From positions 1 to 64,000 of the forward strand of contig JBAZZY010000012.1 of NCBI GenBank assembly GCA_041658565.1: DNA of 64,000 bases, given 5' to 3'. Of the stretch, positions 25,195 to 33,179 are shown piece by piece; position 1 is the stretch's first letter; the number at the start of each line of letters is the position of its first letter. The notes below the pieces were generated by a model, which was given only the letters and a program-made list of their open reading frames with translations, made no database searches and was not told the origin of the DNA. Origin of the DNA: Actinomycetota bacterium. GTDB taxonomy: Bacteria > Actinomycetota > AC-67. A program made the position numbers and the translations under genes.

Positions 25195-26225
25195 CAGCCG
25201 GGGTCTCCTTCGCTTTGCACTTGAGTCTCGGGGGCTGCCTCCATCCATCCCTTCACGCGCGCCGCGAGCCTGCGGGACGACTTGGCGGTCATCGGGATCG
25301 CGCCTTCGGGAGCCATGATGGTCTGAATGATGAGAGTGAGGCCTGAGGTGAACTGCGTGAGCTGATCCAGCAGTTTGACCTGTTGCAGGATCTGAGGCAT
25401 GTCAATGATGGTGAATGCGGCCATGATCGATCCTGAGACGGTGGCGGATCCCATGATGCTGAGCATCGCCAGCATGACAATCGAGTGTAGCCAGTCATAC
25501 GGGGCGGCAGTGTACGAGCCGATCAGTCCGACGTATAGGGCTCCCGCGACGGCGGCGAAGCCGGCTGATGCTGCGAATCCCAGAAGCTTGTATCGAGTAA
25601 GCGAGGCCCCGCTGGCGGCCGCCCCCTTCTCGCTTTCCCGAATCGCCGTGAACATGCGTCCGAGCTTCCCTCGTCGTATCGACAGTACGAGCCACAGGGC
25701 GGCGAGGAAGACCGCAAGCGTTACTTGGTAGAAGGCTCGGTCGCTCGAGAGCGAGAACGGACCAAGGGTCGGCCGTGGAATGGTCCTGCTCCCGACGGTT
25801 CCGGACAGAAGCGTCGAGGGAAGCACGAGCTGATCGAAGGTCTGCGCTATCGCCAGCGTGACAATCGCCAGTGCTAGACCTCTGATACGCAGAGCCGGTA
25901 GTCCCAGCACAAGTCCCGCCGCATACCCGGTGATGACGGAGGCAATTGCGGCGGACCAGTAGTTCCATCCGTACGCCTGCACGAGCGTGGCCGTCACTGC
26001 GGCGCCGAGTCCCATCAACTCGGCGTGCATAAGGGAAGGCTGGCCAAGCAGCCCCGCCACGATAACGAGTCCGAACAGCGCGATCCCGAACACGAGTGTC
26101 TGCGAGAGCAGGAACACGTGGAAGTCCGTCATTGCCACGGGGAGGAAGACGGCAAGCGGCACCGCGACCACCACGGCTGCAGTTGCTGTCTGCTTCCTTC
26201 GCGTCGGCATTGCCTCGGTCGCCAT
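25194..26225 (-). CDS. livM: Branched-chain amino acid-type ABC permease LivM
   Basis: A 343-aa inner-membrane permease with about nine or ten hydrophobic segments. LivM features include GQPSLMHAELMGLGAA, GLPALRIRGLALAIVTLA and the cytoplasmic coupling motif FTAIRESEKGAAASGASLTRYKLLGFAASA. It follows livH by 3 bp and is coupled to livG. Confidence 0.9.
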   Translation of the reverse strand: MATEAMPTRRKQTATAAVVVAVPLAVFLPVAMTDFHVFLLSQTLVFGIALFGLVIVAGLLGQPSLMHAELMGLGAAVTATLVQAYGWNYWSAAIASVITGYAAGLVLGLPALRIRGLALAIVTLAIAQTFDQLVLPSTLLSGTVGSRTIPRPTLGPFSLSSDRAFYQVTLAVFLAALWLVLSIRRGKLGRMFTAIRESEKGAAASGASLTRYKLLGFAASAGFAAVAGALYVGLIGSYTAAPYDWLHSIVMLAMLSIMGSATVSGSIMAAFTIIDMPQILQQVKLLDQLTQFTSGLTLIIQTIMAPEGAIPMTAKSSRRLAARVKGWMEAAPETQVQSEGDPG

Positions 26226-26228
26226 GGG

Positions 26229-27110
26229 TCAAGTGTCCAGTACTTCCGCGAGACGAGACCGGCGCCAGAGCATCGCCACAAGGACGATTCCCAACGTGAT
26301 GAGGCTCTTGGCGCCCGATGTCCGCACCCAGATCACGACGTCGCTCTGAAGGACTCCCAAAAGCACTGCCGCGGCGAACGTCGCAGGCAGGCTCACGAGT
26401 CCGCCGGCGAGCGCCGCAGCAAACGCCGAGACGACGAGTAGCGTGAGTTGGATCGTGTCGAGTGTGATCATCGGGGATAGCAGCACGCCGGCGATGGCCG
26501 CCAAGATGCTCCCCAGGGCCCATGCGGCGGAGTTGACCAAGTCCACGCGCACCCCCAGGATGCGCGCGGCTTGGACGTTGTCGGCCACCGCGCGCATTGC
26601 GAGTCCCAGACGCGTAACCCGAAAGAACAGCGCGAGGAGCACGGTGAGTCCCGACGCAAGGCCGAGTGTCATCAATTGGAGGTAACTGACACGCACGCCG
26701 GGGAGCTGAACGGTCGCTTCAGGCACGATCTGAATCGGCGCGTGGTAGGCGCTCGCTCCCCAGATGAAACCGGCCAAACTGGTGAGCAGTAGCAGCCATC
26801 CGAGCGTCACGACAACTTTCGTAAGCGGCGGCCGACCTTCGAGCGGCCGGATGGTAAAGCGTTCGATGAATGCGCCGAGCAATCCCGCGAACACGACGGC
26901 CGCCAGGACTGCCAGCCAGATCGGCAGCCCCCACACGATTCCAACCTGGTAGGCGATAAAGGTCGAGAACATACCGATAGCGCCGTGAGCGAAGTTCAGC
27001 ACGCGGGACGTCTTGTAGATCAGCACGATGCCCATGGCAGGAAGGGCGTACATGGTCCCCAGCACTATGCCTGCGATGGTGAGGGGAAGTAGCTGGCTCA
27101 GCGTGGACAC
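26229..27110 (-). CDS. livH: Branched-chain amino acid-type ABC permease LivH
   Basis: A 293-aa permease with the LivH N-terminal motif GTMYALPAMGIVLIYKTSRVLNFAHGAIGMF and the coupling segment MRAVADNVQAARILGVRVDLVNSAAWALG. GTG 27110 (VSTLSQ) is chosen since GGAGAG precedes it. The frame upstream reaches 27191 but lacks coding character. It pairs with LivM to form the channel. Confidence 0.88.
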   Translation of the reverse strand: MSTLSQLLPLTIAGIVLGTMYALPAMGIVLIYKTSRVLNFAHGAIGMFSTFIAYQVGIVWGLPIWLAVLAAVVFAGLLGAFIERFTIRPLEGRPPLTKVVVTLGWLLLLTSLAGFIWGASAYHAPIQIVPEATVQLPGVRVSYLQLMTLGLASGLTVLLALFFRVTRLGLAMRAVADNVQAARILGVRVDLVNSAAWALGSILAAIAGVLLSPMITLDTIQLTLLVVSAFAAALAGGLVSLPATFAAAVLLGVLQSDVVIWVRTSGAKSLITLGIVLVAMLWRRSRLAEVLDT

Positions 27111-27233
27111 GGTCGGCTCTCCCCTGAGCGCAGGCCCGTCACGCGCGCACATCCCCGCGCGGCGCTGGTCGGTCCTGGGGTCCGACCTCATCGAGCATCA
27201 TCACTCGCGCCCTTCTGGTTGCGGTCGGCGGGC

Positions 27234-28625
27234 TCATTGGTAGGGGCGCGAAGGAGCTGCGCGCGCGCTCTTGGCGGTGTAGTTCCAACACTGCCATTGG
27301 GGTTTGTGCAAGACCCATCGATCGTTTGACCACCGTAACACCTCGATGCATCGGAAGGCGTCGTGATCGTTCGCGGTGAACGTGACCGGCGGCGTAAGGT
27401 CGGTGACGAAGTCGTCGAGTGTGTTCAGGCCTGCGATGAGCTTCGCTCGCGTCGGATCGGGGCCGGCCCTTCGCAATCCCTCGATGAAAAGCTCCCCACC
27501 ACTCCACGGGAGTTCCATGAGCGGGTTGATCGGTGTGCCCGGGTAGTAGCGCCGCAGTGCGCCCAGGAATCGCTCGGCTCCGGGGTGGCCGGGATGCGCC
27601 AGCGGCCAAAGATGAGACTCGAAATCGATCGTTCCTTCGGGGGGGATGATGCCGGCGGCCAGATGCTCGGCGTTGGCTGTCGGAGCGTTGATGGTGACGA
27701 GCTTCGGCTCCCACGCTTGCCTCTTCAACGCCTGGAACAAACGGCCGAGACTCATTGGGTCCAGGACTGCCAGAATCGAATCGGCACCGGAGGCTCGCCA
27801 CTGAACGACGTAGGAACTGTAGTCGGGGGTTGCGGCGCTCACCTCGTCGGTGCGGATTGCGCGGAACCCGCACTTCTCTTCGAGCCCTTTTTGCATCGTG
27901 TCGATCCACGCCCCGGCGTGGGGGATGTCTACGATAACCATCACGATCTTCTTCGCTCCGGTTGCGCACACCGTTGGAGCGATGCCGGGGCCCATCCGCG
28001 ACTGATTGAAGTTGTTGGGAAAGACGGTCTTCGGCCCGAAGTCCTGCGGAATGCCCCCGCCGACTACCGGCACTCCCTGCTGGATGAAATAGGGCAGTGC
28101 CTGCGCCTCTGACGCCGGCGCGAGCCACCCGGCGATCGCGAAGACCTTGTCCTGTTGGACTAGTCGCTTCGCGCACTGGACTCCCCGGGTCGCGTCGTAA
28201 CCGTCGTCGCAGACCGCCAGAGTGATCTTGCGGCCGTGTACACCCCCGGATTCGTTCACTGTTTGAATGAGCGCGCGCAACGCGTTCTCCGCGGGCCGAC
28301 CGTCGAACGGGCCCGTCTCGGTGAAGATCGAGCCGATCTTGATGCTCTCGCCGGTCACGCCTCGGCGCTCGTCCGGCAGGGACGTCGTGCCGCCAGCGCG
28401 GTTGTCCGAAATCGAGGGGCCGGCGGCATTCGGGTTTGCGATGCCGTCCCCGGTGCCGGACTGGGGTCCGGCACCGGGGACGGCCGTGGTCGGGCTTTCG
28501 CCGGATGCGGCCGGTGCGGATGTCCGACCCAGGTCATAGATCAACGCGACGGTCAAGACCAGGCTCATGGCTGCGGAGTACGCCATGAATTGGCTGAGTC
28601 GCTTCTCGTGCACGTTCGTCGTCAC
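27234..28625 (-). CDS. Type I periplasmic-binding-fold substrate-binding protein, N-terminally anchored
   Basis: A 463-aa ABC substrate-binding protein of the Leu/Ile/Val (LivJ-like) type. The receptor domain begins near residue 90 (VTGESIKIGSIFTETGPFDG) and shows GGVHGRKITLAVCDDGYD and QDKVFAIAGW. It has no lipobox. The N-terminal helix (MAYSAAMSLVLTVALIYDL) followed by a Ser/Pro/Gly-rich stalk of about 60 residues probably anchors it. The GTG start overlaps the IclR stop as GTGA. The ligand cannot be deduced. Confidence 0.87.
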   Translation of the reverse strand: MTTNVHEKRLSQFMAYSAAMSLVLTVALIYDLGRTSAPAASGESPTTAVPGAGPQSGTGDGIANPNAAGPSISDNRAGGTTSLPDERRGVTGESIKIGSIFTETGPFDGRPAENALRALIQTVNESGGVHGRKITLAVCDDGYDATRGVQCAKRLVQQDKVFAIAGWLAPASEAQALPYFIQQGVPVVGGGIPQDFGPKTVFPNNFNQSRMGPGIAPTVCATGAKKIVMVIVDIPHAGAWIDTMQKGLEEKCGFRAIRTDEVSAATPDYSSYVVQWRASGADSILAVLDPMSLGRLFQALKRQAWEPKLVTINAPTANAEHLAAGIIPPEGTIDFESHLWPLAHPGHPGAERFLGALRRYYPGTPINPLMELPWSGGELFIEGLRRAGPDPTRAKLIAGLNTLDDFVTDLTPPVTFTANDHDAFRCIEVLRWSNDRWVLHKPQWQCWNYTAKSARAAPSRPYQ

Positions 28626-29506
28626 TCTGCCGCCCCCTGAATGAAATCGTCTGCCGTGAACCCTTGTCTTGCGGAGACCTCGAGGGCTGCCGTTCTCACG
28701 GCGCGCCCCAGAAGAGCCATCCGGCTACGGGGTATACGCTGAGTCGTGCCGGAGATGCCGAGCATCCCGGTCACGCGTCCGGTGGCATCGAACAGCGGTG
28801 CCGCCACGCAGCGGATCCCCTGGTAATACTCCCCATCGTCGCAGGCGAACCCCGCTTCGCGGACGCCGACCAAATGACGGCACAGATCCTCTACGTCGAC
28901 GATGGTGCGCGCGGTGTATCGCGCGAGAGGGGGAGAGATGAGCGCAGCGCGCTCGGTTTCGGAGAGAAAAGCCAGGCTGGCTTTACCGATGGCTGTGCAG
29001 TGCAGCGGATCCCGCTGTCCGACCTCCGGCTTGACGCCGAAGGGACCGGGGTTCTCGATATAGTCGATCGTCACAACGGCATTGCCTGCAGGCACAGCGA
29101 GGCGAACCGCCTCACCGATCGCTTGTGCCAGCTCGGCCATCACGGGCCTGGCGCGGACACGAATGTCGAGCGAGCCCAGGACCTGCCCGGAGAGCGCCGC
29201 GAGCCTGGTTCCTGCCAGGTACTTGCGAGATTCGGAGTCGCGTTGGGCGTATCCAATCTCTGCCAGGATCACTAGCAGTCGGGAGACGACGCTCTTGTCC
29301 TGCCGAACTGAGCGAGCCAATTCGGTGACCGAGATCGGCGAGCCGCCGGATAGCCGCTCGAGCAACGAAAGGCCGATTCGCAGCGTCGAGGCGCGTCTGG
29401 TGACGCCCGTACCTAGGATGTCTCCGCGAGCCCGCGGAGAGGCGTCGCATGATGGCGACGTTGAATCCTGTATGCCCGACTTGTTCGTTGCCGTGCGTTC
29501 TCTCAT
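28622..29506 (-). CDS. IclR-family transcriptional regulator
   Basis: A 294-aa regulator with an N-terminal winged helix-turn-helix (STLRIGLSLLERLSGGSPISVTELARSVRQDKSVVSRLLVIL) and a C-terminal IclR effector-binding domain (CTAIGKASLAFL ... GEYYQGIRCVAAPLFDATGRVTGMLGISG). ATG 29506 is chosen over an upstream ATG at 29596, which lies in the promoter. It is the first gene of the operon with the transporter and probably controls it in response to the imported compound. Confidence 0.9.
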   Translation of the reverse strand: MRERTATNKSGIQDSTSPSCDASPRARGDILGTGVTRRASTLRIGLSLLERLSGGSPISVTELARSVRQDKSVVSRLLVILAEIGYAQRDSESRKYLAGTRLAALSGQVLGSLDIRVRARPVMAELAQAIGEAVRLAVPAGNAVVTIDYIENPGPFGVKPEVGQRDPLHCTAIGKASLAFLSETERAALISPPLARYTARTIVDVEDLCRHLVGVREAGFACDDGEYYQGIRCVAAPLFDATGRVTGMLGISGTTQRIPRSRMALLGRAVRTAALEVSARQGFTADDFIQGAAE

Positions 29507-29566
29507 GGGCCCCAGCTGTCGACGGGGTGCTGCCAACACGTCGTGTTCGACGATGAGATCATTGCC

Positions 29567-29599
29567 TCTATAGCAACGGGGATTCCATATTGTCAATAT
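29567..29599 (-). promoter_or_regulatory. Promoter of the IclR-Liv operon with overlapping operator palindrome
   Basis: On the minus strand a consensus -35 TTGACA (29591-29596) and a -10 TATAGA (29567-29572) are separated by 18 bp. The palindrome ATATTG-T-CAATAT (29587-29599) covers the -35 box. This layout fits autorepression by the IclR protein encoded directly downstream. Rest of the 29507-29800 gap: nothing else identified. Confidence 0.75.
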
Positions 29600-29800
29600 T
29601 CGACATGATTTGGTGTGGATGGTTTCGCTGTGCCGTTTGTTGTTCTTTGCGGATTCTCATCGCTTGAGGTCGGGGCTTTGGGACGCGCGTATCGGCGAGG
29701 GGATCGGGTCGTTTAGATTTGTGCCGGTTCGGCTGCGGCAGGATCCGGCGGTCGGGCGACGAATTCTGACGTTAGGGTAGTTCCGCCTCAGGGAGGCGCT

Positions 29801-30826
29801 TTGGCTCTACGACGTTCTCAACTGGCTGCCGCGCTCGACGAGGAGTATCCCTCGACGTTCTTGCGCTTGCAGCGTATGTTCCGCTCGCGAGGAATCCCCG
29901 CCGAAGAGGCGGCCGACATGGCCCAAGAAACGGCCACGCGCCTGCTGGTACACCTCGACCGGCGTGGCGACGATGCGCCGGAGCCCGGTCCGCTGATTCA
30001 TCGCATCGCTACGAACTTGATGATCGATCGCGCGCGTTCGCATGCGCGTCGAGTCGTTTCTCTGGACTTTGAGGCCGGAGACGAACCGGCCGCGCCCGAT
30101 GATCCACACGAGGAGGTCTCGCGCCGGCACCGTGACGACGTGCTGTGGCGAGCCATCGACAAGCTGTCCGACAAGCAGCGGTCGGTGATTGCGATGTCGC
30201 TTGACGGGATGAATCCCGCCGAGATCGCAGGGGCGCTCGGAATCGAGAGGAATGCCGTGGATGCGTTGTTGCATCGTGGGCGTCGCAGCCTTGCCGGTCG
30301 ACTCCGCAGTGTTCGCGAGGGACTGCTGGCGTTTCCTGCTATCGCAGCAGCCAAATGGCGTTTGGCGATGCGTCGAGGTGTCTCGGCTGAGGGTGCTCAG
30401 TTGGTCGCAGCCTCGCCTGCGGCAGTCAACTTCGTCTCGGCCGCACTCGCACTTGCCCTGACCGCAGGGGCGTTCGGGTCGGAAGTTGTCGTCCCGGCGG
30501 TCGCGGTCGCGAGGCTGCGACCGAACGCAGTCCCGGCCTTGCATGTGCCGGCGAGCGCTCCGGCAGCGATCGCAGATCCCGCCCGGGTGGCGCCGCGCAT
30601 TCTGAGGCCGCGCGCGCGGGTCGCCGTGAACCCGCGGGATCACAGTGCGAATGTAGGCGCCGATGTCTACGATCCGATCACCGGCGAGACCGAACCCGTT
30701 GAACTTCAGATATGGCAGACCCGCGATGACGCCGAACGCGGCTACATCGGCCCGACGCTGGATTCGGCCACCGACTCTGCGTGTTCGGTTGCCGCTCCCA
30801 CCTGTGCATCCCCGGAAGGAAACTGA
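29801..30826 (+). CDS. ECF sigma factor with C-terminal membrane segment
   Basis: A 341-aa protein. Sigma region 2 spans about 13-85 (EEYPSTFLRLQRMFRSRGIP ... HRIATNLMIDRARS) and region 4 about 115-172 (LSDKQRSVIAMSLDGMNPAEIAGALGIERNAVDALLHRGRRSL). The extension of about 165 residues contains one hydrophobic helix (about 203-233) and an apparently extracytoplasmic tail ending with two cysteines (SACSVAAPTCASPEGN). This suggests a membrane-tethered sigma factor controlled by its own tail. The TTG at 29801 follows GGGAGG. No anti-sigma gene is adjacent. Confidence 0.82.
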   Translation: MALRRSQLAAALDEEYPSTFLRLQRMFRSRGIPAEEAADMAQETATRLLVHLDRRGDDAPEPGPLIHRIATNLMIDRARSHARRVVSLDFEAGDEPAAPDDPHEEVSRRHRDDVLWRAIDKLSDKQRSVIAMSLDGMNPAEIAGALGIERNAVDALLHRGRRSLAGRLRSVREGLLAFPAIAAAKWRLAMRRGVSAEGAQLVAASPAAVNFVSAALALALTAGAFGSEVVVPAVAVARLRPNAVPALHVPASAPAAIADPARVAPRILRPRARVAVNPRDHSANVGADVYDPITGETEPVELQIWQTRDDAERGYIGPTLDSATDSACSVAAPTCASPEGN

Positions 30827-30828
30827 CA

Positions 30829-30969
30829 ATGAAGATACGAGTGATGCTTCTCGCGCTGGCTGCGATGGTCGTTATGTTGGCGGGTACCGGTGCCCGCGCC
30901 GATGCACTGTGTGCGCGCGCGCTTCTTCCGACCGGCTCCGCCGCCACCGCGTGTGTGGCACTGCCGTAG
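30829..30969 (+). CDS. Tiny secreted two-cysteine peptide
   Basis: A 46-aa product. A signal peptide (MKIRVMLLALAAMVVMLAGTGARA) leaves a mature peptide of about 22 residues with two cysteines (DALCARALL ... TACVALP). A GGAAAC site precedes the ATG, 2 bp after the sigma-factor stop. Short length makes it less certain, but the signal peptide and spacing support it. Confidence 0.55.
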   Translation: MKIRVMLLALAAMVVMLAGTGARADALCARALLPTGSAATACVALP

Positions 30970-31007
30970 CGGCAGAACCCATCCAGGTACAGGGATAGCG
31001 TTTCCGG

Positions 31008-31322
31008 TCAGATCGGAAGCGCTGGGATTGCGCTTGGGATTGCTGTGGGCAAGTTGTTCGCATCCGGAGTCAGCCGGATGTCGGCGGACCAGCACAGCGT
31101 GCGCGGTGCGATCTGCAATCCGATCCGGTTGTTTGCTTCCTGCCAGAAGGCCTGTGAGTCCGTGTCGATGTACACGTCACCCTGTCCGCCGTCGACGGAA
31201 CTGACGGGAATCGTCGCATCCGCGTTGTCCGGAGGATTCGAGCACGGCTCACCGGCGCGCGCGCCCATCGGTCCGAGCGCGCCAACGGTGAGTGCGAAGA
31301 GAACTGCAATAAGCGCTTTCAC
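31008..31322 (-). CDS. Small secreted protein A
   Basis: A 104-aa protein with a signal peptide (MKALIAVLFALTVGALGPMGARA). The mature part has a Cys near the N terminus (GEPCSNPPDN), a central IPVSSVDGGQGDVYIDTDSQAFWQE, a second Cys in LCWSADI and a Pro-rich C terminus (TAIPSAIPALPI). The start is GTG 31322 after AAAGGACC. It is a paralog of the protein at 31388-31726. Function unknown. Confidence 0.7.
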   Translation of the reverse strand: MKALIAVLFALTVGALGPMGARAGEPCSNPPDNADATIPVSSVDGGQGDVYIDTDSQAFWQEANNRIGLQIAPRTLCWSADIRLTPDANNLPTAIPSAIPALPI

Positions 31323-31342
31323 GGTGGTCCTTTCACGAAAGG

Positions 31343-31372
31343 CGAACGAGGGCCTCGAGAGGCCCTCGTTCG
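31343..31372 (-). terminator. 13-bp hairpin between the two small secreted-protein genes
   Basis: CGAACGAGGGCCT and AGGCCCTCGTTCG enclose a CGAG loop. It lies 15 bp past the stop of 31388-31726 on the minus strand and is followed there by CGCCTTTCG, a weak T-run. It probably attenuates transcription into the next gene. Confidence 0.65.
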
Positions 31373-31387
31373 TCTCCCTCGTGCGGC

Positions 31388-31726
31388 TTAGACGGGCAGG
31401 CCCGGGATCGGTAGCGTGCCCGGGTCCGGGATCGGCAGCGCGCCCGGGTCCGGGGCAGCGGCCAGGTTCGCGTCGGCGTTCCAGCAGAACGTGGTGCCGA
31501 CGCTCTTGGCTTCGGTCTGCAGACCGGCCTCGCCGTTGGTCTCCTGATAGAGCCCCGGGGCGTCGGTGACGTAGATGTCTCCTTGTCCGGCCGGGACCGT
31601 GCTGACGGGGATCGCCGCCGCAGACGCGTCGCCGGGGTCGCCGCAAACGGTGGGCGCCGCAGACGCCGAGATCGGCCCCAGGCTGATCGCGGCGAGCGCG
31701 AGGGCCATGATTGCAAACTTCTTCAT
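31388..31726 (-). CDS. Small secreted protein B
   Basis: A 112-aa paralog of protein A. It has a signal peptide (MKKFAIMALALAAISLGPISASA) and a mature part with Cys (PTVCGDPGD), IPVSTVPAGQGDIYVTDAPGLYQE, a second Cys (FCWNADANL) and a repetitive Pro-rich tail (PDPGALPI, PDPGTLPI, PGLPV). The AAGGAGGAA site before ATG 31726 is strong. The shared IPVS-x5-GQGD-(V/I)Y motif with protein A defines a small family. It may belong to the regulon of the neighbouring sigma factor (inference). Confidence 0.75.
   Translation of the reverse strand: MKKFAIMALALAAISLGPISASAAPTVCGDPGDASAAAIPVSTVPAGQGDIYVTDAPGLYQETNGEAGLQTEAKSVGTTFCWNADANLAAAPDPGALPIPDPGTLPIPGLPV
31404..31451. repeat. Two 24-bp tandem repeats in secreted protein B
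   Basis: Units 31404-31427 and 31428-31451 differ at two positions and encode the repeated PDPG(A/T)LPI octapeptide in the Pro-rich tail. Confidence 0.8.
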
Positions 31727-31898
31727 GTGTGTTCCTCCTTGGGAGACGGGCTCTGGTAGTGCGTTGTCCCCGCGCATATAGATACGGACGGCCATCGCTG
31801 TTCTTACTGAACCGGCCGGGGAAAAAACGGCCATACCTTCCCACGGAGATATCGCACGCGATCCGCCGCGTGATCTCGCGTGCGGGTAGGTTGGGCCG

Positions 31899-33134
31899 GT
31901 GAAGCCTGGAACGGTTGTCTTGGAGATCGAGCAGATCGTGGCCGGGGGGTATGGTCTGGCGCGCGCCCCCGAGGGCACGGTGCTGGTGCGCGGTGCGTTG
32001 CCCGGCGAGCTGGTCACCGCGCGCCCGACGCGCTCGGCCGGCGTCCTGCGCGCGCACGTGGTGGAGATCCTTCGGCCGAACCCGGCGCGCGTGGATTTCG
32101 CGCTGCCGCCGGGAGCCGATCTGCCGATGAAGTACGAGGCGCAACTGCCGGTGAAGGAAGGCTTGGTGCGTGCGGCGCTGTCGCGCATCGCGAAGTTGGA
32201 CTGCGAGGTCGAGCCGATCCATCCATCGCCCCGTGAACTTGGGTATCGCACGGCCGCGCAGTACGTGGTCACATCCGAGGGGACGCTCGGCGCGCGCGCG
32301 CGCGATTCGGACCGCATCGTGCCGCTCACCGAAGACGCGCTCGTGGCCGATCCGATTGCGCGCGCGTTTTCGGTGTGCGCCGCCCGTTCGTTGCACGGGA
32401 TCTCCGAGATCGCGTTTCGGGCCAGCCTGCGCGAGGAGAGGGTGCTCGTCGGTGTAGTGAGCGAGCGGGTCCAACTCGCCGAGCGCGTGGCCCTCGCACT
32501 GACGGATTCAGGTGCTGCAGGAGTTGTGTGGGCTGCTCCGGACGCGCGCGGGCGCTTTCGCGGCCGTGTGCGCGTACTCGCCGGCGCCGACCGCCTGCGA
32601 GAGGATTTCGGGGGTGTGCCGGCGACCGTTGCGGTTCAGAGTTTCGCGCAGGTGAACCCTCTAGCCGCCGGAGCGATGTATCTCGAGGCCGCGGAACTCG
32701 CGGGTGCGGGGCGGCGCGCGCTCGACCTTTACGCGGGGTCCGGTGTTCTCGGGTTGCACTTGGCGAGAGCGTTCGAGGAAGTCGTTGCCGTCGAGATCTC
32801 GCCGGATGCCGTGCGTCTCGGCGAGGCCGACGCACGCCGGATCGGCGCGGGCAACGTCGTCTTCCGGCGTGGCGACGCGCGCATCGGCGCGCGCCACTTT
32901 CCGGTCGACGCGGTCGTTCTCGATCCGCCGCGGGCCGGTCTCGCCGCGGAGGTGCTTGCGCTTGTTGTCGAGCACGCGCCGCCGAGAATTGTGTACGCAT
33001 CTTGCGATCCCTCGACGTGGGCGCGCGACGTTGGGTATTTGGCGCGCGCGGGTTATCGCTTGCGTTTCGTGCGTCCTTACGACTTCTATCCGTTCACGCA
33101 TCACGTCGAGGTGCTCTCTTTGCTGGAGCGATGA
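31899..33134 (+). CDS. TrmA/RlmD-family RNA uracil C5-methyltransferase
   Basis: A 411-aa methyltransferase. An N-terminal TRAM-like beta-barrel (IEQIVAGGYGLARAPEGTVLVRGALPGE) binds RNA. The C-terminal AdoMet domain has ALDLYAGSGVLGLHLA, the catalytic-loop motif LDPPRAG and the nucleophilic Cys in YASCDPSTWARD. The N-terminal [4Fe-4S] cysteine motif of classical RlmD is missing: that segment (LPPGADLPMKYEAQLPVKEGLVRAAL) has no CGGC. GTG 31899 is the plausible start. The substrate, tRNA or 23S rRNA, cannot be told. Confidence 0.9.
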   Translation: MKPGTVVLEIEQIVAGGYGLARAPEGTVLVRGALPGELVTARPTRSAGVLRAHVVEILRPNPARVDFALPPGADLPMKYEAQLPVKEGLVRAALSRIAKLDCEVEPIHPSPRELGYRTAAQYVVTSEGTLGARARDSDRIVPLTEDALVADPIARAFSVCAARSLHGISEIAFRASLREERVLVGVVSERVQLAERVALALTDSGAAGVVWAAPDARGRFRGRVRVLAGADRLREDFGGVPATVAVQSFAQVNPLAAGAMYLEAAELAGAGRRALDLYAGSGVLGLHLARAFEEVVAVEISPDAVRLGEADARRIGAGNVVFRRGDARIGARHFPVDAVVLDPPRAGLAAEVLALVVEHAPPRIVYASCDPSTWARDVGYLARAGYRLRFVRPYDFYPFTHHVEVLSLLER

Positions 33135-33179
33135 GCGGCTCCGGCGGGCGTGCCGGTGCGCTATTAGACTTGGCGCCCG

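Noticed and set aside
25495..26523. 342-aa minus-strand frame
   Set aside because: Another frame over livM/livH; the livM frame carries the conserved motifs.
31727..32474. Minus-strand extension of the frames encoding the two small secreted proteins
   Set aside because: It overlaps the TrmA-like gene and lies upstream of clear signal peptides with ribosome-binding sites.
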